Assembly (NCBI GenBank): GCA_963812885.1
Contig: CAWEWZ010000008.1
Location: 186,001 to 250,000, forward strand
DNA from: Bog-756 sp963812885
GTDB taxonomy: Bacteria; Actinomycetota; Acidimicrobiia; Acidimicrobiales; RAAP-2
Reading direction: 5' to 3'
Length of the DNA: 64,000 nucleotides
The translations under genes were made by a program, and so were the position numbers. The stretch's first letter is position 1. Every line of letters begins with the position of its first letter. The notes below the pieces were generated by a model, which saw only the letters and a program-made list of their open reading frames with translations, ran no database searches and was not told the origin of the DNA. Shown piece after piece: positions 19,243-29,020 of the stretch.

Positions 19243-20490
19243 CGATCCTCCAGTCGCTGGAGGGATCGGGCCAGCCAGGCCCGCTCCCAGAAGTTGGTCG
19301 CCGCGCCGTGTAGGGAACGGGTGGCGGCCGCAGCGACGTCGCGGGCAGGTGCGTGGCCGGGATCGGCAGTCAGGACGATGTCGGTGAGGTGCAGGGCGGC
19401 CACAGGTTCGCCGGCGCGGAGCCGGTCACGGGCTGCGCCGACCAGGGCGTCGGCACCGGCCAAGGCAACGAGGTCCGGGGCGACGACCGTCGTGGGCACG
19501 TCGTAGAGCTCGGTCGTCGACCGGTGATGGAACCACCCGGCGTACGTCTCCCAGATGGCCCGCACGTTCCAGCTGGTCTTGCCATAGCCCTCCCCGACGT
19601 CGAGGTGGTCGGGGACCCGCACGTCGCCCATCAGCGTGTGCACGTCGGTGCCGGCGTTCATCCCGTCAACGGTGCGGTCGTGCACCCACTGGGTGGCGTC
19701 CCGCATGGCCATGATCTCCTCGGCGATCCGGTCGGCTCCTTCGATCGGGTCGAAGTGGCCGGTGAGCAGGCGTTCGGCGCCCAGGCCGAGCACCAGATCG
19801 AGCGAGTCGACATAGGCGAGCGCGTCCCGGTAGCGGTCGCCCCGCATGGTGACGAGATTGGGGACGTGGCCGAACAGGGGTCCGAACAGGTTCCCGGTGA
19901 GCGCGGTGCGGCTGTCGGGAAGCCAGATCACCAGTGCGTCGGTGGTCTCCCCGCCGGGCACGGAGAGAAGGACCAGTCGGCGTCCTCCGATGGTGAGTTC
20001 GAGCCGGTCGCCGAAGGTGACGGTGGGCTCGGGGCGGGCCTGGGACGTGCGTCCGACGCCGAGCGACTCGGCATGAGCCATGGCGGCGAGGATGGCGTCG
20101 ATCCAGGCGAAGGCAGCGTTTCGTGACCGGAACGCCTCGAGTCGCTCATTGTCGGCACGCCAGGTGGCGAAGTTGGCCTGGGCGACCACATCGGTCTCCT
20201 CCCCGCGGAAGCAGTCGACGCCACCCACGTGGTCGAAATGTCCCTGGGTCAGGAGCACGGCACGGACGGGGCGGGGATCCACGGCGTCGAAGACACGGCG
20301 GTGCAGAGGGCCCTTCGAACCCCATGCCCGTGTTGACGACGACCCGGCCATCGTCGGTGGTGAGTAGATAGGTGTTCGACAGCCCTGGGGACAGCCAGAT
20401 CCCGTCGCCGAGATCGACGGCCGGCTCACCCCGGGTGGCGGCGATGGCGTCGGCGCCCGGCCGCTGGCGGTGGATCCCCGCCACGGTCAA
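19239..20490 (-). CDS. MBL-fold hydrolase, alkylsulfatase-like (frameshifted)
   Basis: About 416 aa joined. From ATG 20490: DLGDGIWLSPGLSNTYLL and VVVNTGMGFEGP, then a shift near 20310 in GGGCCC, after which LHRRVFDAVDP and VRAVLLTQGHFDHVGG follow. The metal motif lacks the first His of HxHxDH (TQGHFDH); LTGHFDPIEGADRI supplies a later metal His. The C-terminal half (WNVRAIWETYAGWFHHRSTTEL, then an alpha-helical region) resembles the dimerisation/SCP-like part of BDS1-type alkylsulfatases. The start overlaps the sulfotransferase stop (ATGA). Sulfate-ester hydrolysis is plausible given that neighbour but not proven. Confidence 0.78.
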
Positions 20491-21739
20491 TGAACCTCAG
20501 TCCGGATCTGAGGGAACGCTTCGTAGTAGAAGGCGAACCGCTCCCGTAGCTCTGCGGGGTCAATTCCGAAATCGCCCCGTAGGTCGTACACGACCCGTCC
20601 GCCCTTCCCGCGAGGATTGCCGGCCAGATAGGCGGCGAGCTCGGAGCGGGAGCGGTTGGTCACTTCGAGACCGGCGACCCCGAGAATCCGCTCGGCGGTG
20701 CCGAGGTCGTCGGCCACGAACGCGTTGAACTCGACGTCGACCCGCTGGTCCCCGGGAATGAGATGGGCATCGCGGACCGAGGCAGCCAGGAGGCGCTCGA
20801 TCCGGTCGACCCAGTACGCGGCAAGCTCGTCGGCCTCGACGTGCACCCGCCGCAGCCGGTCACCGTAGGCCAGCATGGTCATGGCCGACTGGAGCACGGC
20901 CACCGGATCCCGGAGCGTGAAGGCGATCGTCGCATCCGGGAACGTGTCCATGAGGGGCCCGAGCTGCTCCAGGTGCTGTGGGCACTTGAGCACCCAGCGA
21001 TTCGGCCCGCGCAGGTAGCTGAGGACCTGAAGTTCCCGGCGCAGGAAGCCGTAGTGTCGGCGCTGGTCCAGGTCCAGGTATGTGTCGCGCCAGGCCGGCA
21101 CCCGGGCATGCCACTCGGTCACGTAGGAACAGAAGTCGAGGTCGACCAGTTCGCAGTCCTCCTCGATACTCGATGGTGGCCGGTCATGCATCAGGGCCGC
21201 CAGCGGTGCCACCCGTTGCGTCGTCTCGTGGACCCGAAGGCACCGCAGATAGCGCGGATCGACGCCGCCTCGTCCCGGCCCATCACCCGCCACCGGCGTT
21301 GGTTCGATCACCTCCCACCAGGGCATGGACCGGAACCGGGAGTCCGCGGCCAGCAGGTTCACCAGATGCGTCGTGCCCGATCGGGGCAGGCCGACCACGA
21401 TCACCGGCGGCTCCAGCAGGATTTCGAGCGCCTCGGGGTGACGCCGGACGAAGTCCTCGAACCGCAGACGCGCCTTCAGCAAGCCGACCATCCGATCACG
21501 GACGATGTGACGGCCGAGCCCGACAGGCCTGAGTCGGCGTCGAGCGCGGTGGACATGGCGGCCAGGCGGGCCGGCAAACTGTCGTCGCCGAAATCGGACA
21601 GGCCGGTCGAGCGGATCGCATCGGCGACGATCCCATCGGGACCGAGGTCGACCTTCATGCTCAGCGCCATCTCGTAGAGTGCCCGTTCAGCATCGTCGCG
21701 AACAGGTTCCCGCAGGTCGGCGATTCGTACTTCTCTCAC
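20487..21739 (-). CDS. PAPS-type sulfotransferase family protein (frameshifted)
   Basis: About 416 aa joined. The N-terminus comes from ATG 21739 (VDLGPDGIVADAIRSTGLSDFG); near 21515 the frame shifts so GLGRHIVRDR leads into MVGLLKARLRFEDFVRRHP. The 5'-phosphosulfate loop is VVGLPRSGTTHLVNLL; WVLKCPQHLEQL and FTLRDPVAVLQS carry the 3'-phosphate and catalytic regions. This bacterial branch (sulfotransfer_3-like) is common in mycobacteria and relatives. First gene of an operon with four overlapping or near-overlapping partners. Acceptor unknown; some family members may have a non-sulfonating role. Confidence 0.8.
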
Positions 21740-22041
21740 GTGCCCCGTCCCCGGCGGTCCAGACCGGAGCGATCGGCGACCGTGGGGACCACATGGTCGG
21801 GGGGCGAGGTCCGCAGCCGCCGTCTCCGGGCCTCCCGTGTGGTCGCCAGTTCCATTCCAGGGGCACCGTATCGCACCCGATGCAACGAGAACTCAGGACA
21901 GGACCGCGCGCCGTGCGCCACTATTGGGGCTTCAACCGAGCCGTACCGTGAGCGGGGTTATGTCCACATCGCCTGGCTGCCGAGGGACTGTCCGGATCCG
22001 TTGATCGCTCCGCACCCGATCATCCACTGCGATCCCTCCAT
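21740..22041. other. Intergenic region upstream of the sulfotransferase operon
   Basis: About 300 bp between the sulfotransferase start and the end of the alpha/beta hydrolase. It must contain the operon promoter on the minus strand. I see no clear -35/-10 pair, palindrome or small gene. Confidence 0.3.
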
Positions 22042-22911
22042 TCACACGGAAATGAGTTGGCGCAGCATCTCGCCGAGGTGCTCAACGATCCCGAAATGCC
22101 CATAACCCTCTCGCATGGTCAGGGCGGTCCTCGGGAGATGGTCAGCCAGCCAGCGGGCATGGGCAGGGGGAGCCATCAGGTCCTCCGATCCGAACCACAG
22201 CAGGACGGGGCATTGAATCGCCTCTGGGTCGAAGTCCCAGGCGCCCACCCACGCCACGTTGTCCCAGGCGCATCCCGACTTTCCCTGGCGCAGCGCCTCC
22301 TGCAATTCGAGTAGCAGGGCATCTGCGAAGGTTCGGTCGTCCAAGAGCTGCCGGTCACGCCCACTCAGAACGGAGTCGAACGCCTCCCGCATCCTGCCCA
22401 CATCGGCAAAGGTTTCCAGTCCCGGAAAACCCCGGGCGAACATGGCGGCCGCGGTGTCGGGATCGTCAGGCAGGAAGGTGACCGCCTCCTGGTCGACTTC
22501 GGAGAGATCGTCGAGGGCGCCCGGGACGAGCTGAAACGGTCCTGCTCCAGAGGCCACCCCCACAGCCGATACCCGATCTCCGCCGGCAACGGCGGTAGCT
22601 AACGCGAAGGGACCCCCACCTGATTGGCCCATCGTTGCGAACTGCTCGACGCCCAGTCGATCTGCGACCTCCAAGGCCAGGGCGCCTATCGACGACAGGC
22701 CAAAGGGGGACTCGCTCGACTGCCCGTAGCCAGGCCTGTCGAAGGTGATGAGACGAACGCCTTGCTCGGTGGCCACCTCCTCGCCCCACGCCAGCTCCAA
22801 GCGGGAGCCGGGAGTTCCATGGAAGTGCAGGACCGGGTGGCCATCGCTGGCGCCCGCCTGCCGCACCCTCAGAGTGTTCTTCCCGATGGCCATGTCTTGT
22901 TCGTCCGCCAC
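22042..22911 (-). CDS. Alpha/beta hydrolase
   Basis: 289 aa. Oxyanion motif HFHGTPGSR, nucleophile elbow GQSGGGP (Ser), an acid in PVLLWFGSEDLMAPP, and the catalytic His in REGYGHFGIVEHL, all in canonical order. The cap region is helical. The start is GTG 22911; ATG 22893 is an alternative and neither has a strong SD. Monocistronic. Likely an esterase or epoxide/C-C hydrolase with unknown substrate. Confidence 0.85.
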   Translation of the reverse strand: MADEQDMAIGKNTLRVRQAGASDGHPVLHFHGTPGSRLELAWGEEVATEQGVRLITFDRPGYGQSSESPFGLSSIGALALEVADRLGVEQFATMGQSGGGPFALATAVAGGDRVSAVGVASGAGPFQLVPGALDDLSEVDQEAVTFLPDDPDTAAAMFARGFPGLETFADVGRMREAFDSVLSGRDRQLLDDRTFADALLLELQEALRQGKSGCAWDNVAWVGAWDFDPEAIQCPVLLWFGSEDLMAPPAHARWLADHLPRTALTMREGYGHFGIVEHLGEMLRQLISV

Positions 22912-23748
22912 GCAGCGAAGTTTACCGGGGATCGACCACCTCGTTCCTTCGGCGAGTGAGGCTGGTCACCGAGGCTGGCAGGTGAGCACTGTCGTAGCCC
23001 AGGCCTTGAGCCTAATCGCTGACAAAGTCACCCAGGATCGGTCGATCAGAGCCGTGCATCCGGGGACTTCGTCAAGTGTCGACCTCGCAGCCGTCAGATC
23101 GCCCATCCCCTGACCCTTTCAGGGAGATAGCCCGGCCCTCACCCCTGCACTCGCATCTCAGTGACATTCGATGTTTCGGACCAATGGCCATGGGGTACAT
23201 CGTCTGGGCCCATCAAGCAGGAGCGGAGAGAGTTCCCCTTCTTGAGCCGGGCAAGCGTTGACCCTCACCACAGCCGGGGGTCGGCGCGCCCCTTCCCCAT
23301 ACGAGACCCGGCCTTCTTCAGATTCTCCCCCCACAGACCCCTTGGAGAGGGGTGCGTCTGGGCGGTCGAAGTGCATAAATCTGCTGTTTGGAGGCAGGGG
23401 TGGCTAGGTAGGGTCCAGTCGATGGATGGGCACGAATCGATCCCGGTGGCGGCGATGTCGGCGAGGGACGGCACACCCATCTCGTGGTTCTGTGCACCTG
23501 CGGCACATCCGGCGAAGGGGACATTGCGACTCACCTGCTTGAAGTGGTCGAAGTCGACCTGCTGTTCCGATCCCGGACGACCAGATCCGCATCCTGACAA
23601 ATCTGCCGACGTCAATGTACTGCAGTCGGGTCCGGGCTCGCCCGCTCGCCTTTGCCGTCCAGGTCACGGTTTTCCCCCAAACCCACCCGTCATGTCGAGA
23701 TCGGTCGAGGAGCCCGAGATAGTGCGTTCCTCAGCCGCTGTTCCGGCG
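22912..23748. other. Long region without a recognisable gene
   Basis: About 840 bp between the hydrolase and the toxin-antitoxin operator. It is less codon-biased than its flanks and has only short or low-information ORFs on both strands (for example 23265-23615 minus). No IS ends, RNA gene or repeat is visible. It could be decayed mobile DNA. Confidence 0.35.
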
Positions 23749-23784
23749 ATACTTGGTGGCAGGACGTCCGTTACCAAGTATCAT
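23749..23784 (+). promoter_or_regulatory. Toxin-antitoxin operator and leaderless promoter
   Basis: A perfect 9-bp inverted repeat, ATACTTGGT (23749-23757) and ACCAAGTAT (23773-23781), with a 15-bp spacer. The right arm runs into TATCAT (23779-23784), a -10-like box 6 nt before the antitoxin ATG; the left arm covers the -35 region. The layout fits autorepression by the AbrB-fold antitoxin. Confidence 0.65.
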
Positions 23785-23790
23785 GAACCC

Positions 23791-24030
23791 ATGAGTGCAA
23801 TCCAGCAGTATCTCGTGTCAGCTTCGGGTCAGATGTCGGTGCCGGCAAATGTTCGACATCGGTGGAACCTCGACCAGGGAGGTCCGGTCGACGTGATCGA
23901 CTTGGGATTTGGCGTGCTCACCGTTCCCGCCGGCCAGGCGCAATTCCTTCTTGGCGATCTCCTCAGCCGCGAGGACCACGCGGCATTCGTCGCCTCCCTC
24001 GCAGACGATCCCGATCTCGCCACGACTTGA
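23791..24030 (+). CDS. AbrB/SpoVT-type antitoxin
   Basis: 79 aa. Swapped-hairpin DNA-binding fold: YLVSASGQMSVPANVRHRWNLDQGGPVDV is equivalent to the SSKGQVTIP..R..L.L..GD core of VapB/MazE-like AbrB proteins (quoted in parts: SASGQMSVPANVRHRW). The C-terminal helix (LLSREDHAAFVASLADDP) likely occludes the toxin. ATG 23791 is chosen because it opens this fold right after the operator; the longer frame back to 23161 has no family content. The TGA overlaps the toxin's TTG. Confidence 0.8.
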   Translation: MSAIQQYLVSASGQMSVPANVRHRWNLDQGGPVDVIDLGFGVLTVPAGQAQFLLGDLLSREDHAAFVASLADDPDLATT

Positions 24031-24458
24031 GTCACATCGTCCTCGACGATCATCTTCTGCGCGACGTCCTCGCCGGTGAACAGGAACGCCACCTCAGCGG
24101 GCTCGTCGCGTCGAACCAACTTGCCTCCACTAATCTGTACTACGTGCGGCTCTGCAAGAGTGTCGTGGGCGCACGAGGCGGAGCCCTCACCGGGGGTTGG
24201 TCCCGCGAGCGGCGACAAGAACTCGGACGCCGCCTGTTGGATCTGCCCGATTCGATCGTGATCCCGCCGATGCGCCTCATCGGTTACCGAGTGGCGGAGT
24301 TGGCAGACGCTACGCGAATTTCGACACTGGGCGCCGAGGCAGTCGCCGCCGCCGAACACCTTGATGCCTCCCTGTGCGTCTGGGAGGGAGACGACGGTCC
24401 CGGCATTCGCTCTGCCGCACGTGCAGCTGGCGTTACCTATCGGACAGTGTCTCTGTAG
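24027..24458 (+). CDS. PIN-domain toxin (VapC-like)
   Basis: 143 aa from TTG 24027, overlapping the antitoxin stop. IVLDDHLLRDVL gives the first acidic residues of the PIN active site. The C-terminal part (GAEAVAAAEHLDASLCVW, then GIRSAARAAGVTYRTV) is the typical PIN ending with a conserved Asp. Expected to be a Mg-dependent RNase kept inactive by the AbrB partner. It is longer in the middle than a minimal VapC, and the second Glu of the site is not clear-cut. The target RNA is unknown. Confidence 0.72.
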   Translation: MSHIVLDDHLLRDVLAGEQERHLSGLVASNQLASTNLYYVRLCKSVVGARGGALTGGWSRERRQELGRRLLDLPDSIVIPPMRLIGYRVAELADATRISTLGAEAVAAAEHLDASLCVWEGDDGPGIRSAARAAGVTYRTVSL

Positions 24459-24670
24459 ATACCCCCACTATCGACCGGAGGATCGCCGAGCACAAAGTGG
24501 GTCTCTCCGTCGGCCGAAACTATCTGGTTAGCAGGATCCCAACGGACCACCGAGTGGCACCTTGTCCCGGTGTTCAGTCCCCAAAACGAGACATGGATGG
24601 GGCAGTGCTCAGGTCCAGAGCGTTCAGCAATCCAATGTCTTGTCGTGGCTGCCCGAAACGCCGCTTGCCA
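24459..24670. other. Region between toxin gene and att-like repeat
   Basis: About 210 bp with no gene, RNA or repeat that I can support. Confidence 0.3.
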
Positions 24671-24713
24671 GTGGAGGTGAACGGACTCGAACCGTCGGCC
24701 TCTACGTTGCGAA
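24671..24713 (-). repeat. att-like 3' fragment of tRNA-Ala
   Basis: Positions 24671-24705 are identical to 31950-31984; after one mismatch seven more bases agree (to 24713). It covers the acceptor 3' strand, T-arm, variable loop and part of the anticodon arm of tRNA-Ala. The 5' half of a tRNA is missing (no acceptor partner or D-arm upstream), so it is not a functional tRNA gene. Confidence 0.75.
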
Positions 24714-25235
24714 AGTGCGGTTCTCAGCCTTTTGACCAGGCCCTTTCCGAGGACTTTCCTGGTAGCAGCGTTTCGATTCCCTCAGGTTGCCTCATGATCC
24801 CTCTCCTTCCCTCTCGATAAAGACACGTAAAGACACGCTCGGACAGAGCTCGTGGAGCATGTCCTCGGACCGCTGCTCATGTCCGATCAGCAGGTTCTCG
24901 CAACGCGGAGCGAATGGAGCGGGTTCCCCTTTTGACGACGATCACGTTCCTCGGCCAGCGAGCCGACATCACCGGCCCCCGCAGTGGCGGCGCTTGATGC
25001 CGGGCCGGACGACGGACGTCGATGTTTCAATCCGCCCCGGGGAGCGCTGGACCGCTCTCGTTGCTTACAGCTGTGCCCTGCCAGGCACGGCCCGTGTAAT
25101 AGTCCGATTGGGCACCGTAGCGACGACGCGACAGTGGCGCACTCGGGCGTAGGTGTCCCGACCGCTTGACACCGCTCTGATACTGCGCCTGTTGGTGGCA
25201 CCGACACGCCACGGCAGCGACCGTAGGAGGGATGT
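24714..25235. other. Left island margin without a recognised gene
   Basis: About 520 bp. A minus-strand mini-ORF of 23 codons with a good SD starts near 24797 and ends inside the att region, possibly the start of a gene cut off by the insertion. A 10-bp near-tandem (AAAGACACGT/AAAGACACGC) lies near 24820. Nothing else can be supported. Confidence 0.3.
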
Positions 25236-28021
25236 CTAGGGTCGAGCCGACGGAATCGCCGGGTTCCCGGGCGCCATGGTCTGCGCACCTGGACCGTCGA
25301 GATCGAGACGGGCGAGCTGGATGCGGGAGCTGATATTGAGCTTCCTGAACACGTTGCGCAGGTGAAAATCGATCGTGCGCGAGCTGAGGAACAACTGGGC
25401 TGCCACCTCTCGGTTGCTGAGGCCCTGGGCCACGAGGTGCACGATCTGGAGCTCCTGTGCTGTGAGTTCGTCCCTGGTGCTTGGGTCACGTCGCCGAGCC
25501 ACTTGCCCGCTTGCGCGCAGCTCCATCCGTGCGCGCTCCGCCCACAGCCTCGCTCCCAGTTCCTCAAAGCCGTTGAGAGCCGCACGCAGGTGCTCACGCG
25601 CCTCAACTCGACGGCGGGTGCGCCGGAGCAGCTCACCCAGGGCGAGTTCGGCGCGGGAACGCTCGAACGGACGGCTGGCGTTGGCGTGCGCGTCCAGTGA
25701 GGCACGTAAGAGACGTTCGCATTCCCGCTCGTCATGGGAGAGCAGACCTCGGCAGTGCAGAGCACTGCGCGTGCCCAGGCAGCCCCGCCGTTTTCCGCCC
25801 ATGGTTCGAAATACGCAAGCCACTCACGGGCTGCATCCCGCTCGCCGGCGTGGACCGCCGCTTCGATTCGATCGAGCATGGCCCACAACCCGATGCCCCT
25901 GTTGGAGATGGCTCGGGCGTGCGAGAGCGCCTCTTCGGTTCGGCCGAGTCCTAGCTCGAGCACCGTCAGCGCCCAGTGCGCTGACTCGGTGGCAAGGGCG
26001 AAACGCCGCGCGGACGAGAGCTCGAGACTCTCCCCCGCCAGGGACCGGCACTCGTCCTCGTCCCCGCGGTGGGCTGCGATTAGAGCGAGCTGGACGAGAT
26101 GGTACGCGACGAGGTCGTGCTGGCCGATCTCTCGTGCGATCCGGAGGCCTTCGCTCATGTTCGCCGACGCCGAGGCCCAGCGGCCTTCCCACAGCTCGGC
26201 CCAGCCCACCCGGGGAAGGATCTGCGTGAGGATGACAAGCAGGCCGGCAGTGCGGGCCCGAACTATCGCCTCGTGGTTGATGCGGTAAAAGGCCCGATCG
26301 TCCCCAAGGAAGAGCGCGGCTCGCCCGGCGAACAGGAGCGCCACGGGCTCCTCGGTCGTAGAGTCGTCATCAAGCTGCGTCGCCAAACTCAAGGCCAGGC
26401 GAAGTGCCGGCGCGGCAGTGGCGAAGTCGCCCTCATAGTGGGCGCCGAGCCCGGTCAGAAGGGCAACAAGCATACGGCCGATCGGGGTGTCCACGGCGAG
26501 GCCTTGTGCGAGCTGGGAGATCGCAACAGCCGCCTCACCGTCATCTGCCCAGGTCGCAGCGACGCTGGCAAGGAAGAGCAGCTGCAGCGCACGCTCGCCA
26601 TCGAGCGGCGCGACCTCAGCCGCAGCACGAAGGAGAAGCTGACAGGCGTCCGCGGGGCTGCCGTCGTTCATCTCGATCAAACCGAGATAGCGGTCGATGT
26701 CGGCGCGCTGGAATGGCTCCGAAGCGAGCGGCTGGGCTTGCGTGAGCAACATCGCCGCCCGCTCGACTCGGCCTCCTAACCAAGCGTTCTCCGCCGCCGC
26801 GATCACTCGATGCACCCGCTGGCGGTCGTTCGATGTCAGTTTGGCGGCCCGCTCGAAGGCCAATGAGGCGGCGGCGAAGCCACTCCGCTTCCGCGCTCGC
26901 TGTGCGGCCTGGTCCAGCTCCTTCGCGACCGCAGGGTCGCGTCCGACGGTTGCGGCGGCGTGGTGCCACGCCCGGCGATCGGCTTCCGACTCGCCGTTGA
27001 GCACGCTCGCCAGCGCCCGGTGGACGGTGTGACGCCGCGAGAGCGGAGCGCTGTGGTAAACGGCTGAGCGCACCAGCGGGTGATGGAACTCGAGCTGGTT
27101 CCCCCGTACCTTGGCGAGCCCCTCCCGCTCGGCGGCATCGAGCGCCTGGGGGGCGGCTCCCAGTTGCGCCGCCGCGCTGAGGACGATGGCGAGCTCGCCG
27201 CTGTCCTCAGCAGCGGCGACGAGCAGTAGCGTCTGGGTGTCCTCAGGCAGCTGATGTACCCGCGCCAAGAAGGCATGCTCGATGCGTTCGCTGACCGGTA
27301 GCGGTGTGAGCATCGGCTCGGCGCCTGTGAGTTGCGCCTCACTCAATACCCCGGGGAGCTCGAGCAAGGCAAGAGGATTCCCGCCGGTTGCCGCAACGAG
27401 ACGCTGACGTGCCTCAAGCGATAGTGCGACGTTCGCCCGACGGCCGATCAGCGCCGCCGCCGCCTGCGAGTCGAGCCCGCCGAGCGCGAGTTCTGGCAAC
27501 CCATGTGCCTCGAAGCCGTAACCCTCGCGCTCACGGACGGCGAAGAGCATGGCGATTCCCTCCGCCTCGAGCCGACGGCCGACGAACACGAGGGCGTCGG
27601 ACGAAGCAGGGTCGAGCCACTGGGCGTCGTCGATAAGACAGAGAAGCGGCTGGTCCTCGGCCGCCTCGGCCAGCAGGCTCAACACGGCCAGCGAGATCAA
27701 GAAGCGGTCGTGTCCTCCTCGCTCCTCGAGCCCGAGCGCTCCCCGCAGCGCGCCCCCCTGGGGTTCGGGGAGGCTCTCCAGGCGCCCAAGGATAGGACGG
27801 ACGATCTGGTGCAACGCGGCGAAGGGGACGTGTGCCTCCGATTCGATCCCGCTGCCGCTCAGGACCTGCATGTCGGACGCTCGCTCTCGTGCGTCCTCGA
27901 GGAGGGCGGACTTGCCGACACCCGCCTCGCCGCGGATGACGAGCACCCCGCTTCGCGACTCGCGAGCGTCCTCGAGAAGCGCGCCGAGCCGAGCGCGCTC
28001 CGCTTCTCTGCCGAAGAGCAT
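25236..28021 (-). CDS. Large LuxR-family transcriptional regulator with AAA/ATPase domain (frameshifted)
   Basis: About 928 aa joined, LAL/MalT-like. ATG 28021 opens LFGREAERARLGALLE. A P-loop follows (IRGEAGVGKSALLED), then the Walker B stretch LLCLIDDAQWLD, a TPR-rich middle, and after a shift near 25757 the end ELALGELLRRTRRRVEAREHL plus a C-terminal LuxR HTH (ELTAQELQIVHLVAQGLSNR with REVAAQLFLSSRTIDFHLRN, about residues 850-905). ATP- and ligand-driven oligomerisation normally lets such proteins activate promoters. It is divergent from the hemerythrin-MFS-NmrA set across a 119-bp gap and probably controls it. Confidence 0.82.
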
Positions 28022-28140
28022 CCCCTCTCGATGGTACCCGCTGTCGCCGGGAGCCAAACCGGCGAAATCGCCGGTGCGAATGCCTAGGGCGGGGAGCAAT
28101 CTTGACACTGATCCCTGTACCCGACGGAAAGGACACCGAA
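28022..28140. promoter_or_regulatory. Divergent promoter region of the island
   Basis: The 119-bp gap between the LuxR regulator (leftward) and the hemerythrin gene (rightward). It contains a TTGACA at about 28100 that could be a -35 element for the rightward unit, though no strong -10 is evident at 17 bp. The regulator's binding site is expected here. Confidence 0.4.
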
Positions 28141-28884
28141 ATGACCACACCCGAGACCACCGCTAACAGATCCCTACACAGCAGTGAACACGCAAACATC
28201 CCGCCTGAGCGCCGCGATCATCGAGCAACCACGGTGAGCACCGCCGGATCCGGCGTCGACACCCACGAGATGGTTCTGATCCACAGTGTCATTCGGCGTG
28301 AGATCGGTCAGCTGCCCAGACTGTTCCGCTCCGCGGCCAACGACCCATCGCGATCCAAGATCATCGGCGCGCACGCACGGGAGATGTTGAACTTCCTGCA
28401 CACGCACCACACCGGCGAGGACTTGCTGCTCTTTCCCCTGCTCCGCGAACGACGTGTGCTCGACCCGGAACTGATGGACCGAATGGATGCCCAACATGCT
28501 CAGGTCGGCAACGCCGTCGTGGCTATCAACGCGGATCTGCCGGCGTGGACGACGAGCGCGGACGCCGCCGCCGGCGAGCGGATGGCGGCCCTCATCGACA
28601 CGACGATGCCGACACTGATCGGTCATCTCGATGAGGAGGAGCAGAAACTGCTCCCGGTCGTCTCGGTCACGCTCACCCAGAGCGAATGGGACGCGCTCGG
28701 CAAGCACGGCATCAGCGCGATCCCGGTCACGCGGCGCCTGGTGACCCTCGGATACATCATCGAGGAGACCGATGACGCGGAGCGGCATAAGTTCATGCAG
28801 GTCCTGCCAGCCCCGGTTCGTCTGGCCTACAAGCTGATCGGCCACCGCCAGTTCACCCGCGAGACCACCGCCATCCGCACCTGA
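28141..28884 (+). CDS. Hemerythrin HHE-domain protein
   Basis: 247 aa from ATG 28141 (GGAAAGGA upstream). A four-helix HHE region with metal-ligand candidates: VLIHSVIRREI, LNFLHTHHTGEDLLLFPLL, MDAQHAQVG and IGHLDEEEQKLLPV, in the order expected for a non-heme di-iron (H-HxxxE-H-HxxxE) site. The C-terminal 60 residues lack the fold and end in a basic tail. Such proteins sense or buffer O2, NO or reactive oxygen. First gene of the rightward island unit. Confidence 0.85.
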   Translation: MTTPETTANRSLHSSEHANIPPERRDHRATTVSTAGSGVDTHEMVLIHSVIRREIGQLPRLFRSAANDPSRSKIIGAHAREMLNFLHTHHTGEDLLLFPLLRERRVLDPELMDRMDAQHAQVGNAVVAINADLPAWTTSADAAAGERMAALIDTTMPTLIGHLDEEEQKLLPVVSVTLTQSEWDALGKHGISAIPVTRRLVTLGYIIEETDDAERHKFMQVLPAPVRLAYKLIGHRQFTRETTAIRT

Positions 28885-29020
28885 CCCATCTCGCGACCCG
28901 ACACCCACAGCCCGAGCGAAGGCCTGGACTGTGGTGTCGATCGCCTTCAACGCTGCCCGTGCACAGCCCCCCCGCAACCGCCTACCCATCCTCAACGTGC
29001 CAACCGACAAGGAGATTCAG

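Noticed and set aside
24672..24744. Second tRNA gene at the left repeat
   Set aside because: Only the 3' part is present; no D-arm or matching acceptor 5' strand can be folded.
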